A stretch of DNA of 59,274 bases from Desulfobacterales bacterium (GTDB lineage: Bacteria > Desulfobacterota > Desulfobacteria > Desulfobacterales > SURF-7), in the NCBI GenBank assembly GCA_018693105.1, contig JABHLN010000007.1, forward strand, positions 1 to 59,274, given 5' to 3'. Under the pieces are notes generated by a model that was not told where the DNA came from, searched no databases, and saw only the letters and a program-made list of their open reading frames with translations. Positions 27,991-37,270 of this stretch are shown here, in pieces; position 1 is the first letter of the stretch; each line of letters begins with the position of its first letter. The position numbers and the translations under genes were made by a program.

Positions 27991-28185
27991 ATTGCTGTTT
28001 GAGCTTTAATCAAAGTTGATAAACTCGTAAAAAGTCGACTTGGGATGGCAAAATAAAAAGTTCAAGATCAAGGCGCCGCAAACCCCGAGGAATGAGGCGT
28101 ATTTATCCTACGCCGTAGTGACGAGGGATGCAGCGCAACGTAGATATTGGGCTTTTTACGACGCCATTAAAGCTCAAACAGCAAT
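27991..28185. repeat. Family B element nested inside a perfect 19-base inverted repeat
   Basis: ATTGCTGTTTGAGCTTTAA (27991-28009) is the exact reverse complement of 28167-28185. Between them lies a family B element starting TTGATAAACTCGTAAAAAG (28017) and ending CTTTTTACGACGCCATTAA (28152-28170), with GTTCAAGATCAAGGCGCCGC and a GCGTA-TACGC centre inside. It occupies the whole ilvC-cimA gap. The outer arms are not part of other family B copies, which suggests the element entered an existing hairpin. Confidence 0.85.
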
Positions 28186-28214
28186 ATGAGATGTATCAGG
28201 AGTAAAATAGAAAA

Positions 28215-29798
28215 ATGGAACAGGTCCTGTTATATGATACCACCTTAAGAGATGGCACCCAGGGTGAAAACATAAGTTTTACTTCTGAGGAAAAAATCCG
28301 GATTGCACTGAAACTTGACGATCTGGGATTGCATTATATTGAAGGCGGGTGGCCGGGTTCCAGTCCAAGGGATATGCACTTTTTTAAACTGGCTGAAAAT
28401 ACTGAGTTTAAAAATGCTAAGATTACAGCTTTCAGTTCAACACGCAGACCGGGTGTTAAAATTGAAAACGACATGAACATCAAGGCTCTTATTAAAAGTA
28501 ATGCAGCCTGTGTTACAATTTTTGGAAAATCATGGGATTTGCATGTTGAGCAGATAATTAACAGTAATCTTCAAGAAAACCTTGACATGATAAAGGAAAC
28601 TGTCCTGTATCTTAAAGAAAAAGGTCGCGAAGTAATATATGATGCAGAGCATTTTTTTGATGGATACCGGGAAAACAGGGACTATGCTTTAGAGACCCTT
28701 ATGGCTGCCTTAAGCGGTGGTGCTGAATTACTTGTGCTGTGTGATACAAACGGCGGGACGCTTCCTTTTGAAATTGAAAATGCTGTAGAAGATGTAAAAA
28801 CATTTTTTGGCAACAAAAATTTGTCGGTACGTATTGGTATTCATACACATAATGACTGCGGACTTGCCGTTGCAAATTCAATATGTGCAGTTAAGTCGGG
28901 AGCGGTTATGGTACAGGGTACAATAAACGGATATGGTGAAAGATGCGGTAACGCTGATCTTACATCAATTATTCCAGTGCTTCGTTTAAAGATGAATAAT
29001 ACCTGCATTTCTGATGAAAATCTTGAAAAACTTAAAAGTGTATCAAGGTTCATCAGTGAGACTGCCAATATGACACCTTTAAACAGCCGGCCCTTTGTCG
29101 GCCGAAGCGCATTTACACATAAGGGCGGAATTCACGTCAGTGCTATCAGGAAAATACCTAAAGCCTATGAACATATAGATCCTGAGCTTGTTGGCAACAA
29201 ACGACGTGTACTTGTGTCTGATCTTTCAGGTAAGAGTAATATCGAATACAAAGCAAAAGAGCTTGGTATTGAACTTGATGCAGATGAAATAACAGCCAGT
29301 GAGATTGTTTCGGAAGTCAAAAGGCTGGAACAGGATGGATTTCAGTTTGAAGCCGCAGACGGGTCATTAAAGATTCTTATAGAAAAATACACAAAGAAAT
29401 TTAAACCTGTATTTGATCTTATATCATTTCGAGTGACAACCGAAAAGGACAAAGATCAGCCATGCCGGGCACATGCGATAATAAAAATTTCAGTTGCCGG
29501 GAAAGAGGAAATAACAGCTGCTGACGGTAACGGCCCTATCAGTGCTCTTGACAATGCTCTTCGCAAGGCCCTTGGTAATTTCTACCCCGGCCTTGATTTA
29601 ATGCACCTTACAGACTTCAAGGTTCGCGTGATCGACGGAAAGGACGGAACATCGGCAAAAGTCAGGGTGCTGATAGAATCAAGGGATGAAGAGCAGATAT
29701 GGAGCACAATAGGTGTCTCAGAAGATATAATAGACGCAAGCTGGCAGGCTCTTACCGACAGTTTCCAATATGAACTATCGACAAAAGACAAAGCGTGA
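28215..29798 (+). CDS. cimA: (R)-citramalate synthase
   Basis: Condenses pyruvate with acetyl-CoA to citramalate, giving 2-ketobutyrate for isoleucine without threonine deaminase. The 527-residue protein has the LeuA-family start YDTTLRDGTQGENISF, then GLHYIEGGWPGSSPRD (the GGWPG form marks the CimA branch), the metal-binding HTHNDCGLAVANS near residue 215, and GERCGNADL. A C-terminal LeuA-type allosteric domain is present (from about residue 400). It lies between ilvC and leuA, so this organism probably makes isoleucine by the citramalate route. Confidence 0.92.
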   Translation: MEQVLLYDTTLRDGTQGENISFTSEEKIRIALKLDDLGLHYIEGGWPGSSPRDMHFFKLAENTEFKNAKITAFSSTRRPGVKIENDMNIKALIKSNAACVTIFGKSWDLHVEQIINSNLQENLDMIKETVLYLKEKGREVIYDAEHFFDGYRENRDYALETLMAALSGGAELLVLCDTNGGTLPFEIENAVEDVKTFFGNKNLSVRIGIHTHNDCGLAVANSICAVKSGAVMVQGTINGYGERCGNADLTSIIPVLRLKMNNTCISDENLEKLKSVSRFISETANMTPLNSRPFVGRSAFTHKGGIHVSAIRKIPKAYEHIDPELVGNKRRVLVSDLSGKSNIEYKAKELGIELDADEITASEIVSEVKRLEQDGFQFEAADGSLKILIEKYTKKFKPVFDLISFRVTTEKDKDQPCRAHAIIKISVAGKEEITAADGNGPISALDNALRKALGNFYPGLDLMHLTDFKVRVIDGKDGTSAKVRVLIESRDEEQIWSTIGVSEDIIDASWQALTDSFQYELSTKDKA

Positions 29799-29972
29799 TA
29801 TCAACAAAATCATTTTTATACTTTTATGGAGTAAATATTTTGAAATTAATAAAAGGGAATTATACTGCGGGACATAATGTTTATACTTCCTGCGGTTTAT
29901 CATTAAGCTTTCTTGCTCTTGGATAAACTATATTACTAATTTATATTAAAAATTTCAAAATGGAGCAGAATC

Positions 29973-31511
29973 ATGAATGATAAAGTATATATCTTTGATA
30001 CAACTTTGAGAGACGGAGAACAGTCACCGGGTGCAAGCATGAATACGGTTGAGAAACTTCGTCTTGCCACAAGGCTGGCTCAACTTGGTGTGGATGTAAT
30101 TGAAGCAGGCTTTCCTGCGGCATCTCAAGGGGACTTTGAAGCGGTCCGGGAGATTTCAAAAAAAGTTAAAGGTTCAATTGTTTGCGGTCTGGCAAGAGTA
30201 CTTCCGGATGATATAAACATATGCGCAAAATCAATTAAAGATGCAGAATCCCCGAGAATACATACCTTTGTGTCTACATCTGAAATCCACCTCAAATACC
30301 AGATGCAGAAGACTCAGGAAGAGGTGCTTCAAATAGCCAAAGATGCCGTCAAACTATCCCGGAATCTTTGCGACGATGTAGAATTCAGTGCAATGGATGC
30401 AAGTCGTACAGATCCTGAATATCTATGCAGGATTTTTGAGGTCGCAATTGATGCCGGAGCAACAACAATAAATATTCCCGATACGGTCGGTTATGCCATT
30501 CCGAATGAATTTGGTGAGCTTATAAAATATATTATGAACAACACACCAAACATTGATAAAGCTATAGTAAGTGTTCACTGCCATAACGACCTTGGCCTTG
30601 CAACTGCAAATACTCTTGCAGCAATAAGTGCCGGAGCAAGACAGGCAGAAGTTACTATAAACGGTATCGGGGAAAGAGCCGGCAACACTTCTCTTGAAGA
30701 GGTTGTAATGTCACTTAAAACCCGTCCAAACTTCTTTCCAATGGAAACCGGAATTAAAACAGATAAAATCTATCCCATAAGCCGACTTGTTAGTATGATA
30801 ACAGGAATAATTGTTCAACCTAATAAAGCTATAGTTGGTGCAAATGCTTTTGCTCACGAATCCGGAATTCATCAGGATGGTGTATTGAAGAATCCAATGA
30901 CATATGAAATTATGAGGCCGGAAACAGTTGGACTGGTCACAAATAAATTAGTACTTGGAAAGCATTCCGGCAGGCATGCTCTCAGGTCGCATTTAAAAGA
31001 ACTTGGATATGAACTCTCAGATGATGAGCTGAACATCATATTCAAACAATTCAAAGAACTTGCCGACAAGAAGAAAAACATTCTGGATGAAGACCTTGAA
31101 GCTCTTGTTACTGAAGGTATAATGCGCACACCTGATATCTTCGAGCTTGATTATCTCCATGTAACAAGCGGAACGACTGTAAAACCGGCAGCAAGTGTCG
31201 AAATATTGATAAACGGCAGGTCTGTAAAAAACACAGATAGTGGTAATGGACCGATTGATGCCGTATTTAACACAATTGCTAAGCTGACAGGTACTGAATC
31301 GGATCTTTTAAGATTTTCTGTTAGCGCAATTACAGGCGGAACAGATGCCCAGGGAGAAGTTACGGTACGTTTAAGAGAAAAAGGGATTCTTACACTTGGA
31401 AAAGGAACAGATCCGGATATAATAACGGCAAGTGCCAAAGCATATATCAACGGTCTAAACCGGCTGGAATACCTTAAAGCAAATCCTGTTACTCCGCCCG
31501 AAGTATTATAA
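29973..31511 (+). CDS. leuA: 2-isopropylmalate synthase
   Basis: First committed enzyme of leucine synthesis. The 512-residue protein has FDTTLRDGEQSPGASM near residue 8, EAGFPAASQGDFEAV, the metal-binding HCHNDLGLATANTLA near residue 201, GIGERAGNTSLEE, and a C-terminal regulatory domain with SGNGPIDAVFN near residue 423 and GRGTD-like KGTDPDIITASA near the end. Length is normal. ATG follows TGGAGCAGAATC. It is the last gene of the cluster and is followed by a strong terminator. leuC and leuD are not in the window, and a leuB-like gene lies at 11775-12845. Confidence 0.96.
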   Translation: MNDKVYIFDTTLRDGEQSPGASMNTVEKLRLATRLAQLGVDVIEAGFPAASQGDFEAVREISKKVKGSIVCGLARVLPDDINICAKSIKDAESPRIHTFVSTSEIHLKYQMQKTQEEVLQIAKDAVKLSRNLCDDVEFSAMDASRTDPEYLCRIFEVAIDAGATTINIPDTVGYAIPNEFGELIKYIMNNTPNIDKAIVSVHCHNDLGLATANTLAAISAGARQAEVTINGIGERAGNTSLEEVVMSLKTRPNFFPMETGIKTDKIYPISRLVSMITGIIVQPNKAIVGANAFAHESGIHQDGVLKNPMTYEIMRPETVGLVTNKLVLGKHSGRHALRSHLKELGYELSDDELNIIFKQFKELADKKKNILDEDLEALVTEGIMRTPDIFELDYLHVTSGTTVKPAASVEILINGRSVKNTDSGNGPIDAVFNTIAKLTGTESDLLRFSVSAITGGTDAQGEVTVRLREKGILTLGKGTDPDIITASAKAYINGLNRLEYLKANPVTPPEVL

Positions 31512-31561
31512 TCGGAGACCTTTACATAACGTCTTTCAAAAGCCTTAATAAATATTTATAC

Positions 31562-31598
31562 AAATAAGGGGCGTATAACCGCCCCTTATTTTTTTTAT
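31562..31598 (+). terminator. Intrinsic terminator after leuA
   Basis: AAATAAGGGGCG (31562-31573) pairs perfectly with CGCCCCTTATTT (31580-31591) around a six-base loop and is followed by a run of T. It closes the branched-chain cluster. Confidence 0.93.
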
Positions 31599-31631
31599 AA
31601 AGTGAAACTTTAAAAGAAAACGATTTCTGAT

Positions 31632-31771
31632 TCAAACTTTATAAACTCGTAAAAGGTCAACTTGGAATGACAAAGTAAAAAGTTCAAGATCAAGGTGCCG
31701 CAAATCCCGAGGAATGAGGCGTACTTATCGTACACCGCAGATATTGGGCTTTTTACGAATCCATCAAACTT
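31632..31771. repeat. Family B palindromic element flanked by an 8-base direct repeat
   Basis: The element proper (about 31640-31763) carries AAACTCGTAAAAGGTC, GTTCAAGATCAAGG, a GCGTAC-TATCGTAC centre and GGGCTTTTTACGA. TCAAACTT occurs on both sides (31632-31639 and 31764-31771). The right copy is the native end of pyrD and includes its stop codon, so the left copy looks like a target-site duplication. Confidence 0.8.
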
Positions 31772-32687
31772 CCATACATCCTATAAGGTCCCTGATACTT
31801 GGGATATTTTTTTCTTCCAGATAATTTATTATACCATCCAGAATATCAATAGTTGACTTTGGATTTACAAAATTTGCAGTACCTACCTGTATAGCCGATG
31901 CCCCAGCTATCAAAAACTCCAGTGCATCTTCTGCAGTCATAATACCACCGATGCCTATTACCGGGATATTTATTTTTTGAGCAACCTGCCAAACCATACG
32001 TAAAGCTACGGGCTTTATGGCCGGCCCTGAAAGACCCCCGGTAATATTGGCAAGTATTGGCTTTCTTGTATCTATATCAATTGCCATACCGGTAAGAGTA
32101 TTTACAAGAGAAACAGAATCCGCGCCTGCATCTTCGACACTTTTTGCTATTTCAGTTATGTCAGTTACATTTGGAGTAAGTTTTACCATAACAGGTTTAG
32201 ATGTCTTTTCCCTGACTCCATTAACAACATTATACGCTGCAATCGGTTCTACTCCAAAAGCAACTCCACCGGCTTTTACATTCGGGCAGGATATATTAAC
32301 CTCAATGCCTGATATATCTTCAATATCATCTATCTGAGAAGCCAGTTCAATATAATCTTCAACACTTTTACCATATATATTTACAATGGTTGGTGATTGC
32401 AGGGTTTGCAGGAACGGGAGTTTTTCCTTAATAAATCTTTTTATCCCGACATTTTCCAAGCCAATGGCATTCAACATACCGCTTGCCGTTTCTACTACTC
32501 TGGGTGGTGGATTTCCCGGTGACGCTTCAAGTGACAATCCTTTTACAACAATTGCCCCAAGTCGGTTAAGATCAATAGTATCATCATACTCACTACCATA
32601 ACCGAATGTTCCTGAAGCTGTCATTACAGGGTTTTTTAATTCAATACCCCCGATATCAGTTTTTAAGTCGACCTTTTCTTTTTTCAT
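31764..32687 (-). CDS. pyrD: Dihydroorotate dehydrogenase, class 1B catalytic subunit
   Basis: Oxidises dihydroorotate to orotate in pyrimidine synthesis. The 307-residue protein has NPVMTASGTFGYG near residue 20, VVKGLSLEASPGNPPPR near residue 48, the catalytic cysteine in EVNISCPNVKAGG near residue 130 (cysteine indicates class 1, not the membrane class 2), and GIGGIMTAEDALEFL near residue 245. Class 1B enzymes need the PyrK electron-transfer subunit, which is not adjacent. It starts 14 bases after the DUF362 gene, and its stop lies at the edge of a family B element. Confidence 0.95.
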   Translation of the reverse strand: MKKEKVDLKTDIGGIELKNPVMTASGTFGYGSEYDDTIDLNRLGAIVVKGLSLEASPGNPPPRVVETASGMLNAIGLENVGIKRFIKEKLPFLQTLQSPTIVNIYGKSVEDYIELASQIDDIEDISGIEVNISCPNVKAGGVAFGVEPIAAYNVVNGVREKTSKPVMVKLTPNVTDITEIAKSVEDAGADSVSLVNTLTGMAIDIDTRKPILANITGGLSGPAIKPVALRMVWQVAQKINIPVIGIGGIMTAEDALEFLIAGASAIQVGTANFVNPKSTIDILDGIINYLEEKNIPSIRDLIGCMEV

Positions 32688-32701
32688 ATCAAACCGATTT
32701 G

Positions 32702-34018
32702 TTATTTATTAGTTCTGTAGAATTCATGAGAGAATTCAGATCTCCCCTCATACCTTGCCATAAAAAGTGAACCGGATGTCTGGTAGTTATCAAATATAGC
32801 CTGATTGGCATCAATGCCTGCTTTTCTCAAAGCATCAGCCATTTTATCTATATCAGGAGGACATCCCGGCACAAGAATCTTATTTTCAATATCAGGATTA
32901 TCTTTATTAAGCTTAACCTGGCATTTCCCGAGTAGGAGTGTGTGTTTCATACCAGGTGTTGGACTTTCCATTTTTCCTGTTAAAATCTCCACATCATCAA
33001 ACGGCACTCCTTTCCAGGCATCGGCAATAGCAACCTGGACAAAACCAGTAATACCTGAACAATAACTACATAGACTATGATCATATTTTGGATATATAAC
33101 ACCCTTTATTCCTGCATTTTCAAGACCAATGGGAAGTGTTTTTTCTTTATTATACATAAAATCCCAGGTGTGAGGACTTGCGACATCTTTTACCGGAACT
33201 CCTGCAATTTCAATTTGATCCAATGATGGCAAAATCCCCTTCATTCCACAAGCTTTCATAATATGAGGAACCTCGGCAGGGTCAAAGCCAAGCACTGCTG
33301 CTCCAACCATATCGGCAAGAAGCATATCTTCTGAGGCAATAAGTATATCACTGCGCCTTGCTCTACCTGAAGGTGCCGGTCCCCTCTCAAGAGTATATAT
33401 ACCGTCGAGAATTGCACATGATTTCGGGAGAGAATTAACAAGCCTTGCAATATGTGAGTCCAGGTCGGTTTCCATATTATCAGAATGACAAAGTTTGCGA
33501 CTATTCATATCAAGGCACCCTTTAATATTTTTGTAGCTTAAGGATACCATTGCCTGGGCATGTGTTTTAAGAACAGGTAGATTTATTACATAATCGGAAT
33601 TTATAAGATCGGAACAAAAATTAAGTTCAATCCCTTCACCAAGATCTACTTTGGTAAAACTTTCTTCCATACAGTTTATGACCTTAACGCCATAACGCTT
33701 TGACATTTCATTGTAACCAAGTGTTTCATATGCATCGGATGCAGTTTCTGTATCGTTTGGTCCTGTTAGAGTTCCTTCACCTATAATAATCTCCCCTGCC
33801 CCAAGATCTTTAATATGCCTAACCACTTTTTCAACAAGCAGCGATGTGGTAATAACACCCCATGGAGGCATGGAGGCACCAATTATCCATGATACTATAT
33901 TCGGCTTTATAAAAACCCTGTCACCTTTTTTGAACTTGTCAAATACACCGGACAGTTTTATTACTTCATCAATGGATTCAGGGTTTTCATATTTTACTAC
34001 TGCAACGGTCCCTTCCAT
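32702..34018 (-). CDS. DUF362-domain protein
   Basis: A 438-residue protein of the DUF362 family, whose function is not established. The family core is visible: KKGDRVFIKPNIVSW near residue 29, a glycine-rich segment IIIGEGTLTGPNDTETA near residue 95, NLPVLKTHAQAMVSLSYKNIKG near residue 150, and FDPAEVPHI. The C-terminal third has cysteines in SLCSYCSG, LLGKCQV and VPGCPPD, which may bind a metal or iron-sulfur cluster. AAAGGAG lies in front of the ATG, and the first 32 bases overlap the end of the upstream MBL gene. It forms a tight operon with that gene and pyrD. Confidence 0.82.
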   Translation of the reverse strand: MEGTVAVVKYENPESIDEVIKLSGVFDKFKKGDRVFIKPNIVSWIIGASMPPWGVITTSLLVEKVVRHIKDLGAGEIIIGEGTLTGPNDTETASDAYETLGYNEMSKRYGVKVINCMEESFTKVDLGEGIELNFCSDLINSDYVINLPVLKTHAQAMVSLSYKNIKGCLDMNSRKLCHSDNMETDLDSHIARLVNSLPKSCAILDGIYTLERGPAPSGRARRSDILIASEDMLLADMVGAAVLGFDPAEVPHIMKACGMKGILPSLDQIEIAGVPVKDVASPHTWDFMYNKEKTLPIGLENAGIKGVIYPKYDHSLCSYCSGITGFVQVAIADAWKGVPFDDVEILTGKMESPTPGMKHTLLLGKCQVKLNKDNPDIENKILVPGCPPDIDKMADALRKAGIDANQAIFDNYQTSGSLFMARYEGRSEFSHEFYRTNK

Positions 34019-34922
34019 CTATATTCTCCTTTACATGCCTTTTGACTGCCTTAACACGAGCTTCAAGGTTCAACATATAAGCTAGTTCAGGCTGTTTTGG
34101 CTTTTCATTATTGTCATACTCAATTGCCTTGATACGTATCTTAACTTCTTCTATATCACCATTTTCTTCCTCAAGACATTTTTTTACAAGTTCATAAAAT
34201 TTTTCACAATGATATATAGATTCATTCATATATCTAACAGCATCATCCCCAATAAAAACATTGTGGTGTCCAATACACAAGACTTCTGTTTCAAACCTGC
34301 TCATTTTCTTCATGGAATTGTAGTACATATCATAATCTACAAGAAATTCTGCTTGAATATAAAAATCAAGCTCCCCGATACCAAATGCTTCTGATGAGAA
34401 AAGCATTTTTTTTTCCGGTATATAATAACTAATGCAATCTCTTGTATGGCCTGGCGTTTCAATTGCTATAACAGATAGATCTGATGATAAATTAATAGTA
34501 TCGCCTTCTTTAACCGGCAAATCTATTTCGAACGGTTCGAACCTGTCAGGTACAGGGTAATCCTTTGTAACCAGCATCATAGGGTCCATTACCCTGTTAA
34601 GCTGTTTAATCAGATCAACAGCTCTTGGCTGTTGAAGAACTCTTCCAATTTTATCGGAAGATACAATCTTCATTGAAGGGAAGTGTTTTTTAAGGTAGGA
34701 AACAGAACCGCAATGGTCAAAATGTGAATGCGTCAGCATACAATATGCCGGATGTCTATTTCCAAGTTTTTTCTTTATTTCCGATACGTATAATGATCCC
34801 AGAATATCTATACCGGCATCAAAAATAACAGGATTTTCACCATCAACAAGATATATCGGCATAAATAATGAACCAAGCATGTAAACATCTTCAGCGAATT
34901 CACCGGTTTCTCTCACAACCAT
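33987..34922 (-). CDS. MBL-fold metallo-hydrolase
   Basis: Metallo-beta-lactamase-fold hydrolase with MLTHSHFDHCGSV near residue 76 (the HxHxDH metal motif), ETPGHTRDCISY near residue 170 and CIGHHNVF near residue 232. The substrate is unknown. I start at ATG 34922 because AGGATGAG lies at a good distance; ATG 34931 has AGG directly against it. That gives 311 residues. It heads the operon with the DUF362 gene and pyrD, and its end overlaps the DUF362 start by 32 bases. Confidence 0.85.
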   Translation of the reverse strand: MVVRETGEFAEDVYMLGSLFMPIYLVDGENPVIFDAGIDILGSLYVSEIKKKLGNRHPAYCMLTHSHFDHCGSVSYLKKHFPSMKIVSSDKIGRVLQQPRAVDLIKQLNRVMDPMMLVTKDYPVPDRFEPFEIDLPVKEGDTINLSSDLSVIAIETPGHTRDCISYYIPEKKMLFSSEAFGIGELDFYIQAEFLVDYDMYYNSMKKMSRFETEVLCIGHHNVFIGDDAVRYMNESIYHCEKFYELVKKCLEEENGDIEEVKIRIKAIEYDNNEKPKQPELAYMLNLEARVKAVKRHVKENIDGRDRCSSKI

Positions 34923-35082
34923 ACTTCTCATCCTATTTAGTCAAAACATTTTCAAACATCACTTAAAAAAATTACCAAGTCTATATTTATAAAATATAAA
35001 ACCGCATATATCAAGATACCAGTATACAGATTGACATGAAATTTTGAGTCAGTTTTATTAAAAGGCAACACTTACTATGAAT

Positions 35083-35124
35083 TAAAAAAAAAGAAAGCCC
35101 GTCTTGTTAAAACAAAACGGGCTT
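35083..35124 (-). terminator. Intrinsic terminator after the acyl-CoA ligase gene
   Basis: AAGCCCGTCTTGTT (35095-35108) pairs with AACAAAACGGGCTT (35111-35124). On the minus strand the stem is followed by TTCTTTTTTTTTAAT. It lies downstream of the ligase gene at 35160-36710. Confidence 0.9.
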
Positions 35125-35159
35125 AGCATAAGTCATCCTTGTTATAATAAAAACCACTC

Positions 35160-36710
35160 TTACCCAACCAGACGCTCAGATCCTTTCCAGAAATGCTTCT
35201 TTACATCTTTCCTAAGTATTTTTCCAAATGAATTTTTCGGAAGTTCATCCCAGAACTCTATGGCTTTAGGGCATTTATATCCTGGAAGCCTGATAGTACA
35301 ATGAGTTATGAGCCCTTTCTCAGTAGCTTGTTTACCTTTTTTTAGGATAACAACGGCCTGTACACGCTCCCCCCATTTTTTATCCGGTGCCGATACTACA
35401 GCACATTCAAGAACAGCAGGATGTTGATAAAGTATATCTTCTGTTTCTTTAGGATATACATTTTCACCACCTGTTACAATCATATCAGCTTTGCGGTCAA
35501 CCAGGTATAAGAACCCATCTTCATCCAAATATCCGATATCAGCTGTATGAAACCATCCATCTTTTAGCGTTTTTTCATTCAGTTCGGGATCGTTCCAATA
35601 CCCCAGCATTATATTTTTTCCACGAACTGCAATTTCACCTATTTCACCCTGATTTAAGGAATTACCTTCTTCATCAACTATTTTTAAATCAACAGATGGT
35701 GATATCTTTCCTGCGCTAAATAACCTTTTAGATTCTTCGCCATCAATTATATGATCTTCCGGTGGGAAATATGTTACAAATGGGGCTGCTTCTGTCAGGC
35801 CGTATCCTCCAATAAATATATTTCCGAATTTCTCAATGCCTTTTTTCAATGCTTCAGGGGGGAATGGGCTTCCGCCATAGCTGAGCAATCTCAAGCTTGA
35901 CAAGTCGTATTCCTCAAGCTCAGGATGATTCAACATCCAAATATAAACTGTCGGAACAAGATTCATATGGGTACATTTTTCTGCTGATATTAACTTTAAT
36001 ATTTCTTCTACTGAAGGTCTTTTGTTTATTACAACCTTTCCTCCGACAAGAAGCAAACAGAGAGCTGACCATATTGAAATATGAAAAAAAGGTATGGAAC
36101 AGCATGTAATGTCTTTATCTGTAAATCCAATTGTCAGGGTAAGTGCCAATGTTGATGTCATAATATTTCTGTGTGAAAGCATGACACCTTTTGGGACCCC
36201 AGTAGTACCACCGGTAAACATAAGGACAGCCATTTCATTTTCATCAACAAAAATATTCGGTTCAGCATCAGATGCAGACTCTAGTAAAGATTCATAAAAT
36301 AAAAAACCTTCACTTTCTTTATCAAGAGCTATCCAGGTATTTATGTTAAAATAATTTTTTTTCTTTCTCTTTAATTTCTCAGCATATTCATCACTTACCA
36401 AAAATAGAGTGGCATCACTGTTGTTGACAATAAACCTTAGTTCTTGATCAGAAAGGCGTGTATTAAGGGGATTAATAGAAACACTAAGCTTGGCTGCAGC
36501 AAAATAAACCTCAAGGTATTTATGTGTATTTTCTGACAATATGGCAATACAATCACCTTTTGTGCACCCGAGTTCAATTAATGCATTTGCTAAACGATTT
36601 ATCCTTTTATTAAAATCAAGGTAGGTAAGCCTGGTCCCTTCATGGACAACGGCTTCTCTGTGGGGAAAATTCCTCGCTCCTATACGGGGAATATCGCCTA
36701 AATTATACAT
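35160..36710 (-). CDS. AMP-dependent acyl-CoA synthetase/ligase
   Basis: ANL-superfamily enzyme activating a carboxylic acid to its CoA ester through an acyl-adenylate. The 516-residue protein has the ATP motif MFTGGTTGVPKGVMLSHRN near residue 167, GYGLTEAAPF near residue 305, the hinge and TAD motif WFHTADIGYLDEDGFLYLVDR-like segment near residue 390, MIVTGGENVYPKETE, and the catalytic lysine in NSFGKILRKD near residue 500. The family covers medium- and long-chain fatty acids and aromatic acids, and the substrate is not readable. AAGGTG precedes the ATG, and a clean terminator follows, so it is a single-gene unit. Confidence 0.88.
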   Translation of the reverse strand: MYNLGDIPRIGARNFPHREAVVHEGTRLTYLDFNKRINRLANALIELGCTKGDCIAILSENTHKYLEVYFAAAKLSVSINPLNTRLSDQELRFIVNNSDATLFLVSDEYAEKLKRKKKNYFNINTWIALDKESEGFLFYESLLESASDAEPNIFVDENEMAVLMFTGGTTGVPKGVMLSHRNIMTSTLALTLTIGFTDKDITCCSIPFFHISIWSALCLLLVGGKVVINKRPSVEEILKLISAEKCTHMNLVPTVYIWMLNHPELEEYDLSSLRLLSYGGSPFPPEALKKGIEKFGNIFIGGYGLTEAAPFVTYFPPEDHIIDGEESKRLFSAGKISPSVDLKIVDEEGNSLNQGEIGEIAVRGKNIMLGYWNDPELNEKTLKDGWFHTADIGYLDEDGFLYLVDRKADMIVTGGENVYPKETEDILYQHPAVLECAVVSAPDKKWGERVQAVVILKKGKQATEKGLITHCTIRLPGYKCPKAIEFWDELPKNSFGKILRKDVKKHFWKGSERLVG

Positions 36711-37066
36711 GCCGATACACCTTTTTTGTTAATATTTCTATTAGATTAAGTCCTCAGATTAAGTGTCGAGTAGCTGATATAACAACTTTCTATAAAATTT
36801 TCCAGTTATATTTTTTAATTCAAGTTAATTTCAATTAAATACCCGAAAAGCAGGTATGAAAGTACGGAACCAATAATGGAATGGGGCATACTTATTTCAA
36901 CCCACCAATATAATTGATGATAGATTATTAGTTTTATTAAAGAAAGATATATCAAAAAAAGTTATATGTGTAAATCATGCACCCGGTAAATTTGATTATA
37001 TGTTTTTCCATGAACTATTATAAATACATTCTTGATTTCGATTGTGTTTTATCCTTAAATACTATC

Positions 37067-37242
37067 TTGAATTTAGATAAACTCTTAAAAAGTCAAATTG
37101 GGATGGCTAAGTAAAAATCTTCATATACAAGACATAGCGTTTGGTTAGGCGTGAAGGCATACATGTAGTATGTTGAACGTCTGGCCAAACGCTATAACGC
37201 AGTAGATGGAGACTTTTCACGACGCCATCAATTTTGAATTTA
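37067..37242. repeat. Family A palindromic element flanked by TTGAATTTA
   Basis: The element spans about 37076-37233, from GATAAACTCTTAAAAAGTC to GACTTTTCACGACGCCATCA. Inner arms GTTTGGTTAG and CTGGCCAAAC pair with G-U pairs around GGCATACATGTAGTATGT. The nonamer TTGAATTTA flanks it on both sides (37067-37075, 37234-37242). The remaining gene-free DNA from 36711 to 37066 is AT-rich with nothing I can name. Confidence 0.82.
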
Positions 37243-37270
37243 ATAATTGAGATAGATATAAAAGGCAAAT

